From Parietichytrium sp. I65-24A (Eukaryota > Sar > Bigyra > Thraustochytrida > Thraustochytriidae): DNA of 64,000 nucleotides. The notes beneath the pieces were generated by a model, which was not told where the DNA came from, searched no databases, and saw only the letters and a list, made by a program, of their open reading frames with translations. Position 1 is the first letter of the stretch, and every line of letters starts with the position of its first letter. Where the stretch lies: the NCBI GenBank assembly GCA_012862575.1, contig BLSF01000027.1, positions 434,001-498,000 of the forward strand, given 5' to 3'. A program made the translations under genes and the position numbers. Positions 19,422-28,181 of the stretch are shown here, in pieces.

Positions 19422-21119
19422 ATGGCAACGTTCCGCACACCGACGGTGCACGTGAACCAGGTAGGATGGGGCCCGACTAGTCTGCCAGAGCAGCTGCAGA
19501 TGCTGCCGTTCAACCCGTTCGGAAAGGGAGATCGACTGGGCAAAGCGGCGGACTTTACGCAGAGCAACGCGCGGTACCAGCGCAATCAGCAGCGGTTTCG
19601 CGACGATCAGTCGACCACAGGCGAAGAGGCGTACACTGTTGTGGAGGACCCGAACAAGCGCAAGCGTGTCGCAGGAGGAGGCTTCAGGGGCCGCAGCTTC
19701 AGAGGCAGGTTCAACCGCGGCGGAAGAAACCGCACGTTTCACCAGCGACGCGACCAGGAGGCGGAGAGGCAGCAGCTGCTCAAGGGAAAGCAGGCCAAGT
19801 ACCTTGTGCAGAGCACCCGTCGCGGCAAGCAGTTCAGCAACAAAAGGCGCGGAGGCTTCCAGCGGCGCTGGAACAGACGCGATGTGCCAACGTTGGAGGC
19901 GTCAGTCAAGGTGGAGAACAGCTGGAAGATGGTCGAGTCGTTCGACCTAAACGCGCTCAACAAGCTGCAGATGAGCGTACCGAAGGTGAGCGACCTCAAG
20001 ACTTGCGGACATGTGTGCAGATACAACGACTCCTTCGAGCGGGTGACCACCAAGGTCCCGGCTCCTCTCAAGCGCTACCCAAATGTGCAGTTCAACTCTG
20101 CAACCACCCTCGACGATCCTGTCATGCAGGAATACGCTCAAGAGTACTCTGGAAAGGGCAAGGTGGTTCTGGCCACCGACGAGATCCTTGCGCACCTTAT
20201 GGCGTCTCCTCGCTCCGTTTACCCATGGGACCTTTATTTCACTCGCCTCGAGAACGGCCTCATGTTTATCGACAAACGTGACGACTCTGGTCTGGAGATG
20301 CTCACTGTGAACGAAACCTTGTCCCAGAGACAGCAGCAGGAGAATGAAAAATCAACCATCGCCCCTATCGATACCTCTGACAAGCTCAGTATCGAAGCCA
20401 CCGCCATTAACCAGAACTTTACCCAGCAGATTCTCAACAAGGAGAAGAAGAAGACCTTTGATCATCCAAACCCATTCTTTGACGAGGAGGATGAGGAGGA
20501 AGGCACTGAGCCAGCACCATTTGCATACAAGTACCGCAAGTGGAACCTCTCTGAGGAGATCACCCTCATTGCTCGTACCGAGCTTCATGCTTACACTCGT
20601 AAGACTGGACCAAAGAAGGGCAACTCGTACATGACTGCGTTCGCTCTTAACGAGGCCAACCCTAAATTGGCCGGCTGCCCTAGCTGGAAGGAGAAGCTTG
20701 ATCATTCTCGTGGTTCCGTCATCGCTACCGCCCTCAAGAACAATACCTGCAAGATCGGCAAGTGGACTGCCCAGACTTTGCTCTCTGGTGCGGACCAAAT
20801 GAAGATTGGTTTTGTCTCTCGCCAGGCCGTTAAGGACCCTTACCGCCACCTTATCGTCGGAACCCAGTTCTACAAGCCTGACGAATTTGCCGCTCAGATT
20901 AACCTCCAGCAGAACAACATGTGGGGTATCATCAAGTCCTTCGTGGACCTCATCTACTCGCACCCTCCTGGAAAGTATGTCTTGCTTCGCGACCCAAATG
21001 CTCCAATCCTTCAGATTTATTCCGTTCCTATGAACACTTTTGTTGATTCTGCTGAGGATGATGAAGAGGAGGATGGCGAAGAGTACGAGGACGACGAAGA
21101 AGAGGAGGAGGAGGAATAG
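19422..21119 (+). CDS. Translation initiation factor eIF3 subunit d
   Basis: 565 residues, no intron, from the ATG in AGCAAGATGG context (the open frame continues upstream to a GTG). The N-terminus matches eIF3d (TPTVHVNQVGWGP, PFNPFGKGDRLGKAADF). A Gly/Arg-rich RNA-binding segment lies at about 90-150 (GGGFRGRSFRGRF), followed by the cap-binding-like core from about 170 to 535. It ends in a long Asp/Glu tail, as in other eukaryotes. eIF3d sits at the edge of the eIF3 complex on the 40S subunit, contacts mRNA at the exit and can bind the cap of selected mRNAs. The gene converges on the ankyrin-FN3 gene, with stop codons 145 bp apart and a T-rich run between. Confidence 0.96.
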   Translation: MATFRTPTVHVNQVGWGPTSLPEQLQMLPFNPFGKGDRLGKAADFTQSNARYQRNQQRFRDDQSTTGEEAYTVVEDPNKRKRVAGGGFRGRSFRGRFNRGGRNRTFHQRRDQEAERQQLLKGKQAKYLVQSTRRGKQFSNKRRGGFQRRWNRRDVPTLEASVKVENSWKMVESFDLNALNKLQMSVPKVSDLKTCGHVCRYNDSFERVTTKVPAPLKRYPNVQFNSATTLDDPVMQEYAQEYSGKGKVVLATDEILAHLMASPRSVYPWDLYFTRLENGLMFIDKRDDSGLEMLTVNETLSQRQQQENEKSTIAPIDTSDKLSIEATAINQNFTQQILNKEKKKTFDHPNPFFDEEDEEEGTEPAPFAYKYRKWNLSEEITLIARTELHAYTRKTGPKKGNSYMTAFALNEANPKLAGCPSWKEKLDHSRGSVIATALKNNTCKIGKWTAQTLLSGADQMKIGFVSRQAVKDPYRHLIVGTQFYKPDEFAAQINLQQNNMWGIIKSFVDLIYSHPPGKYVLLRDPNAPILQIYSVPMNTFVDSAEDDEEEDGEEYEDDEEEEEEE

Positions 21120-21264
21120 ATTTAGAGCCAGCCACATCTGTCAGTTGCTGCCCCCCTTTTCCCTATTAGGATTTTTATCACAACAGAAATACATTTTTTT
21201 TTTTTTTCCTCAAGAGCCCAGTTTTATTGTGGCATCTACTTCTTCTCTAGGAAGCCGAGTGCGT

Positions 21265-24033
21265 TCAAAATCGCCGCGCGGTCTTAAACGGCCCACCTGT
21301 CGAGCTAAAGTTGGTCCACTCTCCACCATCCCCAAGTTTCGCACGAACGCGGAACTGATATAAAGTCACGGGCTGCAGCTCAATTACGACCACCTCATTC
21401 CTGTGTGAGAACGAACCGTTGTTAACGGGACGCCAATCAACAATCTCTTCTTCTTCTTCTTCACTGCGCTTCTCCCTCATTTGAAGCGTGCTCATCTCTA
21501 CCTGAAAAACAAGATCGTCTCGTTTGGCCCCACCAGTGCAACCCTCTTCCCACTCAATGTGCATGCTTGCGTCGGTGCGGTGAACTAGCTTTGGCGCACC
21601 TGGAGGAGCAAAGGGCCTCGTGCGCACCATCTTACTCGCACTCGAGAAAGCTCCCCACCCGACTTCATTCTGTGCACGAACGGCAAACTTGTAGGCGCAG
21701 CCCGGATCGAGACCCGAAATTTTAAACGCATATGAGCCAGAGTCTTCTTGATCATCGCGACCAAGTCCTGCCCTGACATCTCTCCGCAAAAGCTCGCCTG
21801 GTTGTAGAACTTGCCACGAATTTAGCGCTACTTTAGTATAGCGAATCGAAAATGCATTCACGACTTGCCCGTTGTCTCTGGGAAGATCCCATTTCAAACG
21901 AATGGAATCGTGTGTCACACCCGAGAGGAAGTCGTCGAATTCATCTTGCGCATCTATGCAAGGCTGTCTGGGCTCATCAGGAACATCGTTCTCGGTTACG
22001 TCCCCGCGCGATACTGCGCAGCTTTCCCATTCCGGTATCAACACTTCCCGATCTGTATACACAGGGCGGACGCGGAAATAGTACATGGTAGCCGGGGAAA
22101 GGTCGCTGACTTTGGTCCTCAGTTCTGCTCCGGGTATGGTTTCGCTTACGGAGATCCAGTGTGCGCCACGCCAATCGTAATACGGGCAAGGGTCTGCATA
22201 CTTCTCGTCGACCACAACATCGCCGCTTTCTGTGCGCTCCAATGCCGTTGGAGAGACTGTGCGTTGAAGCATCCACCGCTGCACCACGTGCTGTTTCATA
22301 GCTGAGTCCACGCTCTCACTCCAATCCACGACCATCTCTCTCGCTCCAATGTGAACCGGAATCGTCGCCGGCCTTGTTCGTAGCGTGCTACTCTCTTCAC
22401 CGAAAATACCCCAGCCAACTTGATTTCTAGCGCGGACTCTGAATTTGTACGCAGTCCCGCTCGCTAGATTGCCAGCTGTGAACCTGACCGGATTGAACTC
22501 TTTCACAACTTTCTTGTTTCCAGATGCGGTGTTTTCCAGCTCCATTTTGCTACCGATGATCTCCGAGTCAAGCGTTCTCCATTGTGGATCAACTCCACTC
22601 AGGCCGAATTCTAAGGCTTGCAGCTGGTAGTGCTCCACGGGACATCCATTATTTGAAATAGGCGCGCTCCACAGTAAATCGATTGAGGTGCAGCTTGCTC
22701 CAGTGCTATCCATGAGAATTTGGCTGGGAGCCTCTGGCACATCTGAAAGTGTGCAAAAGTTCAATGCCTCGCTCGGCGGACTCCACCCTGCCACTGACCG
22801 CGACCTAATAATCAGCCTATATTTCGTTCCGGGGTAGAGTGTGTCCAAGAATGTGTAGTGTGCGAGGGTCGCTTTAAAGGTGCCCATGAGGTGCATTTGA
22901 TTCAACTGAGCTTTACCTTTTGATTTGATAGTACCTTTTGTTTTCGCACCGCTGGCTTCCTCTGGGTCTGACTCTTCTTCCTCCTCCGATTCGTCGTCAT
23001 CCTCAGGACGATACTCTGGATCCTCGTCTAGCTTTCTTTCTCGCTCATCCTTTTTCTTCAAATACTTTTCAGCTTTGGCAAATTTTGCTTTCCTCTCTCT
23101 CTCTCTCTTCGCTCTGTACGGATTTTCGCCGAATTGCTTTCCGTCCACGAGGATACGCAATACCTCGCTCTTTCGTTCAGGATACACCAGAGTTTCCGTT
23201 CCACTGATTGGAACCCAGGATATTTCGTACTCGAGTATATCTACGCCATTATCATCTGGGATCTCCCATTCTATCCGCGCACTTCTGCTCGTCACGGCAA
23301 AATCCCTGCTTTGCCTCAGAATATCCACTTGCTGTGGAGGCTCTCGTAAGATGTCCATTATTAAGTCGTGTCCGTTCAGTTTCGCGTAGTCGTAGGGCAA
23401 TAATCCAAAATTATTTTTGCGAGATTTATCAGCACCAACTTGCATAACCAAGTACTGCACGCAAAGTGCTTGTCCGTTCTCCGCTGCGCAGTGCAATGCA
23501 GTGCTCCCGTCCCGATCCCGTAAGCAATACAAATCCGCGCCAGACTGCAATAATAGTTTCAAAGAGTTGAGTTGTCCAAAGTCGCATGCTGAGTGAATCG
23601 CAGCATACCCAAGAACAGAGTGCTTCGCGTCCACGTCGGCCCCATCTTGAATCATTTTCTTCATGTGCAATGTCTGCCCGCTCCCCGCAGCGTCGACGAG
23701 ACAGTCTGCTCGCGTGCTCCTCAGCTCAAACTCGAGCATCTCTAGCACCCTTCGTGCCAGTTTCGCTGCCTGCTCGATCTTGTTCGGATCGCCATCGTAG
23801 GCTTCGATCAACAGCCGCGCCACCGCTCCAGGGCTGTTGCGGAATGGCTCTCCTGCGTGCGACCCGTCCTTAGGCGCAACATAGCTTTTTGGGATTTTCT
23901 CCAGATGCGGAGAAAAGTACGAAGAAAGTTCCCTCTTCCGTCTTTGGCTGCTGCCTTGGCTGTGCAGAAGCTTCTCTTCTGCGAGGGCAACTGACCTTGG
24001 CGTCCCCGGGACACTAATCTCTCTTCGCGCCAT
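21265..24033 (-). CDS. Ankyrin-repeat plus fibronectin type III protein
   Basis: 922 residues, no intron, ATG in GCGCCATGG context. Residues about 105-235 are ankyrin repeats (for example GYAAIHSACDFGQLNSLKLLL and GSTALHCAAENGQALCVQYL). About 240-920 hold roughly five fibronectin III domains, recognised by repeated YKFRVRARNQVGWG-type strands and Pro-rich starts (PEAPSQI, PPGAPKL). The first is split by a highly charged insert (about 300-365) of Lys/Arg/Glu then Asp/Glu residues. There is no signal peptide or membrane span, so it should be intracellular, unlike most FN3 proteins of animals. Related ANK-FN3 proteins are scaffolds (animal ANKFN1), but orthology is not shown. A 9-bp tandem repeat abuts its start. 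Confidence 0.85.
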   Translation of the reverse strand: MARREISVPGTPRSVALAEEKLLHSQGSSQRRKRELSSYFSPHLEKIPKSYVAPKDGSHAGEPFRNSPGAVARLLIEAYDGDPNKIEQAAKLARRVLEMLEFELRSTRADCLVDAAGSGQTLHMKKMIQDGADVDAKHSVLGYAAIHSACDFGQLNSLKLLLQSGADLYCLRDRDGSTALHCAAENGQALCVQYLVMQVGADKSRKNNFGLLPYDYAKLNGHDLIMDILREPPQQVDILRQSRDFAVTSRSARIEWEIPDDNGVDILEYEISWVPISGTETLVYPERKSEVLRILVDGKQFGENPYRAKRERERKAKFAKAEKYLKKKDERERKLDEDPEYRPEDDDESEEEEESDPEEASGAKTKGTIKSKGKAQLNQMHLMGTFKATLAHYTFLDTLYPGTKYRLIIRSRSVAGWSPPSEALNFCTLSDVPEAPSQILMDSTGASCTSIDLLWSAPISNNGCPVEHYQLQALEFGLSGVDPQWRTLDSEIIGSKMELENTASGNKKVVKEFNPVRFTAGNLASGTAYKFRVRARNQVGWGIFGEESSTLRTRPATIPVHIGAREMVVDWSESVDSAMKQHVVQRWMLQRTVSPTALERTESGDVVVDEKYADPCPYYDWRGAHWISVSETIPGAELRTKVSDLSPATMYYFRVRPVYTDREVLIPEWESCAVSRGDVTENDVPDEPRQPCIDAQDEFDDFLSGVTHDSIRLKWDLPRDNGQVVNAFSIRYTKVALNSWQVLQPGELLRRDVRAGLGRDDQEDSGSYAFKISGLDPGCAYKFAVRAQNEVGWGAFSSASKMVRTRPFAPPGAPKLVHRTDASMHIEWEEGCTGGAKRDDLVFQVEMSTLQMREKRSEEEEEEIVDWRPVNNGSFSHRNEVVVIELQPVTLYQFRVRAKLGDGGEWTNFSSTGGPFKTARRF

Positions 24034-24051
24034 GGCGGCGTGGCGCCTCAG

Positions 24052-24096
24052 AGCTTTCAGAGCCTTGAGAGCCTTGGGAGCCTTGGGAGCTTTGGG
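24052..24096. repeat. 9-bp minisatellite, 5 degenerate copies
   Basis: Five head-to-tail 9-mers: AGCTTTCAG, AGCCTTGAG, AGCCTTGGG twice, AGCTTTGGG. The array starts 19 bp from the ANK-FN3 start codon, so it is likely in that gene's leader or core promoter. Confidence 0.8.
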
Positions 24097-24798
24097 CCTT
24101 CGCGTGTCGCGAGTGTCCCTGGAGACGTGCTGTTGCTCTTCTCTTTAGCGATGGTAATCATCAAGATGGGCTAGGACGGCATTTGGCAGGCATAGCAAGT
24201 GGTGGTGTACTCGAAACAAGCTCCAGATGCAGCCCAATGTAGCTAGTCAAAGTGAAGTGTTTGCAAATCCTTGCTTCTTCCATCACATGACCGCCGCTTG
24301 TTGCAGCGACGCCAATTTCCTGCTAAGCAAGATCACTCTATGATGTTCGGAGTATCGCCAGGCCGACACATTGTACTGTGTTTCCCGAAATCCTTATCTC
24401 CAGGAGCAATCCGCTGTCGTCTCTCTCGCAGTAATTCAAGTTGATCGTCCACCGTGTGACGTAGTGACTCCATGACTGGTACACACAAAACGGATCTCTC
24501 AGCGAAACGCATCGCCCAAACCCACGTTCCGCCGGAACGCACTGCGAAACCCATTTGGCTGGAAGCTTTCCTTAGCCCTCGCAAGAACCACAACTTCTCT
24601 ACTCATCTCATTACCAACCCCTACTCCCCGCCAAGGCTCCTCTCCGCTCCACTACATGAGCATACCCCCATATACCAAAAACTCCTAAGAATCCTAAACT
24701 TTTCCACGGGCTGGACGAGTTGGGTGAAGTGTCCTCGCGTACACGTGACATACGGGATAGGCGCCGCCTTACTGTGAGATAAGAAACTCTCACAGAGA

Positions 24799-24819
24799 GC
24801 AGGGGGCAGAGGGCAGAGG
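24799..24819. repeat. 7-bp repeats upstream of NSUN2
   Basis: GCAGGGG then GCAGAGG twice, with a degenerate fourth copy after it; the array ends 25 bp before the NSUN2 start codon. Confidence 0.65.
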
Positions 24820-24844
24820 GCGGTGACGAGGCGGGGACAGAAGG

Positions 24845-27601
24845 ATGGGCGAGCCAGTGAAGAAGAAGAAGAAGGACAAGGAGAAGAGGAAGCGGCCTGG
24901 AAAGAGGCAGCGTCTGCAAAAGTTTGCCGACACTGCGGTGAAGAAGGCGCCAGAGGAAGGGGAAGGTGGAGAAGATGCAGCAGAGCACGTGCTGGTTGAA
25001 GATGGCGGCGCTCTTACCGACGCAAAGCTGGAGACGTCGGTAGCGGCGCCGGGCGGAGTGCTAGAGCTGGAGGATACGGTGAAGAAAGGCGCCAAGAAGA
25101 GAACCCGCGAGCAGAGGAGAAAGGCGCTGATCGCGAATAAGTTGTGGAGGAATTTTGACCGCAAGTCGACAGAAGCGAACAGGTTCTTCTCGAGTTACTA
25201 CAAGAAGCAGTTGGGAATCGAAAGCGACGCGGAGTGGAACCTCTTTACCCAAGTTCTCGCGCAGAATTTGTTAGTGACATTTCGAGTGAATCGTGGGAGA
25301 TACCCATTCTTGACCAAGAGCCTGGAAAAACGGCTCGCGACGGAGTTTACGTTTTCGGGCAACTTTGTCCGCATTGGAATGGACAGGGTGTTGGCCTCTT
25401 CGGAGGTTGTCAACAAAATGCCATGGAACCAAGATGTCTATCGCATGGGGACTGATCGGTCTGGCTTCGCGAAAGCCAAGGGTCTCGAGCCCCTTCACGA
25501 GGCAATTGACCGAGAGATGAAACTCGGCCACCTCGCACGTCAAGGAATTGCGAGTATGCTCCCTGCGATCGCTCTTAAGCCAAAACCTCACGAGTCCATC
25601 TTGGACATGTGTGCCGCGCCTGGCTCCAAAACCGAGCAGCTGATTCAAATGATGGGGACCGGGTCGACTGGTGTCGTTGTGTGCAACGACAGCGACCCCA
25701 AGAGGCTAGAAACTGTCAGTCGGAGATTCGAGCAAGTTGCCACCCACAATCTTGTCGTGACTTGCAGTCGAGGTGAGGACCTCTACAGATACATGGGGGC
25801 CGAGCAGTTTGATGGTGTCATCTGTGACGTCCCTTGCTCTGGTGACGGAACGATCCGCAAGTACCCTTACCTCTGGAGGCGTTGGCGCGCGAGCAAGGGA
25901 GCCATGCTTCACGGTCTTCAGCTACAGCTAGCAAGCAGTGCCGCGTCGCTGTTAAAGGTAGGCGGGCGCATGGTCTACTCTACGTGCTCCATTAATCCCA
26001 TCGAGGATGAGGCGGTCGTGTCTGCTCTTTTGAAACAGGCCAAAGGCGCGCTGAAATTGGTCCCAATTGATCTCAAGACTCTAAAAGTTCGAAAAGGCCT
26101 CCATACGTGGGACGCAGACGAAGAGCTTCTCCGTGAAGGTGCAAATGATGACCTTGAAGACTCTAGTGACGAGGAACAAGAGGAGGGCGACGATGGTCTT
26201 TTCGCGGAGCGAGCCAAGGAGAGGTCGTCCAAGAAGCAGAAGACCTCGAAGACACACCGAAAGCGTAGTCAGACTGTTAAAGTCGAAGTTGCTGACACAA
26301 TGCGCCCACCGACCTCCAAGGTTGCCAAGGAACAAAACCTACAGGAGTGTCTGCGTATCTTGCACCACGACAATGACACGGAAGGGTTTTTCATCGCTCT
26401 CATCGAGAAAGTCAAGCCCTGGGAAATGGACTCTAAGAATGGCGAGAGCGCCATCTCAGCATCAAGCGCAAAGTCTGTGCTGAAGGACGTGGGCTTTAAT
26501 CCAAGACTTGCAGTGGACGCTACCAACCGTTTTGACAAGTGGTTTGCAGCCAATGACACTAAAGCTTCTAAGGCAGTTACTGCTTCGCAGAATAGCTTCA
26601 AGATTGACGAAGCGTACCTTGAAAATGGAGAGGTCATTTTTCAGGTCCGAAAGTCTGACAAGGTGGACCTGCGACTTCTCAGCTCTGGGGCCGCCCGGCT
26701 GGTTTCTGCAGACTGGGCAAAGGACAAGTCGATTCCAATTTTTACTGCAGGGGTCCCTATTGCTCGCGCTACTTGTACATTGAACACTTCCCGCGAACTA
26801 GTTCAAGTGGAAGATTTTGTGCCGGTTGCTGTCGGTGCCGCTGATTATGCTCTTTCTCTCTCCCAGCGCGAAGAATCTTCTTTTGCGACTGTGTGCGCAA
26901 TCTCCCCGGAGGAGATGTTACAAATGCTGCAGCTTTCCATGCAGTCCATTCGAGAGCAGGATAATGAGGAGGACGCATCTGTGGAGGACAAGGTTCACAT
27001 CAGTATCCGGTCTTGCTTACTCTTGCTTGAAGCAGAAAATCTGGACGGCGAGGACGAGGAAGAAGATCAGACTCGTTTGGAGGACCTCTTCGAGCTTTGT
27101 CAAAATCCTCTCTCGCAGGCAATCGTTGAAGCCGAGATTGGAGCACCGATCTATCTGACAGTCTCTTCGAAAGATCTAATGGCTTTTGTCGCCAAGTGCG
27201 AAGCCGATCAGGAGCAAACTGTGCAGGAGAAGGCTGCTCCAGCCAAGCGCCTCTCAGCAGCCGAGCGAAGGAAGCTCAAGAAGCAGCGCAAGGGAAATGC
27301 CCCTAGCGCGCCTAAAGATGGCCCGAAAAAGTCAAAGTCTGGCCCATCGACCTCCTCTGGAACAGCTGTGGAGCCCCTTGACATGTTTGAAGATGTCCCC
27401 TCCCCTTCGGTTGAGATGACTCTCGTTTTCCAGAAAGCCAGCCACTCCCGACTCCTTCTCGTTTCCGACTTTGAGAGGATCTCATCAAGCGGCCAAGCAT
27501 TCCAGACCTTCCTTCCGGCATCAGCCATGTCCGACAGCGAGGAAGACGAAGAAGAGGAAGTGGAAGAGGACCTTGACATGAACGCCGAGGACGACGAATA
27601 A
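24845..27601 (+). CDS. NSUN2/Trm4-type tRNA cytosine-5 methyltransferase
   Basis: 918 residues, no intron. A Lys-rich start (likely nuclear/nucleolar) is followed from about 115 by the RNA methyltransferase region: SAM-binding DMCAAPGSKTEQL (about 253-265), then CDVPCSGDGTIRK with Cys331 and YSTCSINPIEDEAV with Cys381, the release and nucleophile cysteines of the family. The wording of these motifs, including NPIEDEAV and the later HHDNDTEGFFIALIEK, is that of NSUN2/Trm4 rather than Nop2. The enzyme makes m5C in tRNAs (positions 34, 48-50) and some other RNAs. The C-terminal half is longer than usual, with an acidic insert (about 425-450) and an acidic tail. A 7-bp repeat lies just 5' of the ATG. 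Confidence 0.93.
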   Translation: MGEPVKKKKKDKEKRKRPGKRQRLQKFADTAVKKAPEEGEGGEDAAEHVLVEDGGALTDAKLETSVAAPGGVLELEDTVKKGAKKRTREQRRKALIANKLWRNFDRKSTEANRFFSSYYKKQLGIESDAEWNLFTQVLAQNLLVTFRVNRGRYPFLTKSLEKRLATEFTFSGNFVRIGMDRVLASSEVVNKMPWNQDVYRMGTDRSGFAKAKGLEPLHEAIDREMKLGHLARQGIASMLPAIALKPKPHESILDMCAAPGSKTEQLIQMMGTGSTGVVVCNDSDPKRLETVSRRFEQVATHNLVVTCSRGEDLYRYMGAEQFDGVICDVPCSGDGTIRKYPYLWRRWRASKGAMLHGLQLQLASSAASLLKVGGRMVYSTCSINPIEDEAVVSALLKQAKGALKLVPIDLKTLKVRKGLHTWDADEELLREGANDDLEDSSDEEQEEGDDGLFAERAKERSSKKQKTSKTHRKRSQTVKVEVADTMRPPTSKVAKEQNLQECLRILHHDNDTEGFFIALIEKVKPWEMDSKNGESAISASSAKSVLKDVGFNPRLAVDATNRFDKWFAANDTKASKAVTASQNSFKIDEAYLENGEVIFQVRKSDKVDLRLLSSGAARLVSADWAKDKSIPIFTAGVPIARATCTLNTSRELVQVEDFVPVAVGAADYALSLSQREESSFATVCAISPEEMLQMLQLSMQSIREQDNEEDASVEDKVHISIRSCLLLLEAENLDGEDEEEDQTRLEDLFELCQNPLSQAIVEAEIGAPIYLTVSSKDLMAFVAKCEADQEQTVQEKAAPAKRLSAAERRKLKKQRKGNAPSAPKDGPKKSKSGPSTSSGTAVEPLDMFEDVPSPSVEMTLVFQKASHSRLLLVSDFERISSSGQAFQTFLPASAMSDSEEDEEEEVEEDLDMNAEDDE

Positions 27602-27710
27602 CTGACACACATTTTCACCCACTCTTACTACATTCTATTCCTGTTTTCCTCTTTCCCTTTTCATTTTCATTTTCTCCCAACAAAGAAACAAATCAAAACA
27701 AAACAAAAAC

Positions 27711-28001
27711 ATGTCGTTCTTCCGTATCTCGCTCTCTCCACCCGCTGCATCCTGCCTCCCGCGCATCTTGGCAGATTCCTCTCGCTTCACTGAAAATGTT
27801 CAGAGGCAGAGAAGACCTCGAAGAACCCGAATCCCAAGCTCCGGCCGTTCGGTTCTCTCGACAAGAACCCAACCACTACGCCATCAGCTAGCCGAGCGGT
27901 ACCATAATCCTCACTTCGCAGAACCTCGCAGAAGATTGAAAGCCCGAGAGGACAGAGAGGACACCCCGTCCCCACACCAAACGCAGCTTATCAGTCACTA
28001 A
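27711..28001 (+). CDS. Possible small Arg-rich protein, unrecognised
   Basis: A 96-residue ORF with a good initiation context (AAAACATGTC) after an A-rich leader. The product is very basic, with many Arg, Ser and Pro; its start (MSFFRISLSPP) could be a mitochondrial presequence. No family is recognised and it may be chance. It begins 109 bp after the NSUN2 stop, so it could also lie in that gene's 3'-UTR. Confidence 0.25.
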   Translation: MSFFRISLSPPAASCLPRILADSSRFTENVQRQRRPRRTRIPSSGRSVLSTRTQPLRHQLAERYHNPHFAEPRRRLKAREDREDTPSPHQTQLISH

Positions 28002-28019
28002 TCACCCACCGAGCAGCAG

Positions 28020-28150
28020 ACCAAACACCAAACACCAAACACGAAAGGCAGCGGAGAGGTGGCACAACCAGGAGCAAACGGGACGCAGCTGGAGAAGAGA
28101 GCCATTGCAGATTGTGGATTGTGGATCGTGGATTGTGGATTGTGGATTGG
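28020..28150. repeat. Two 7-bp tandem arrays upstream of the P5A ATPase
   Basis: ACCAAAC three times at 28020-28040 (a degenerate fourth follows), then GATTGTG five times with one mismatch at 28110-28144. They end 31-160 bp before the start codon. Confidence 0.85.
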
Positions 28151-28181
28151 TAGAGAGAGAGAGGGTGAAGAGGAAAGAAAA

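Larger units (their letters stand above)
24034..24844. other. Divergent promoter region between ANK-FN3 and NSUN2 genes
   Basis: About 810 bp with no supported gene. Five 9-bp repeats (24052-24096) adjoin the ANK-FN3 start, and 7-bp repeats (24799-24819) adjoin the NSUN2 start. A CACGTGA box lies at 24742-24748, about 100 bp before NSUN2. Confidence 0.5.
27602..28181. other. Gap between NSUN2 and the P5A ATPase gene
   Basis: 580 bp with one short ORF (27711-28001, listed separately). Two 7-bp arrays lie in its right part, directly 5' of the ATPase start. Confidence 0.4.
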
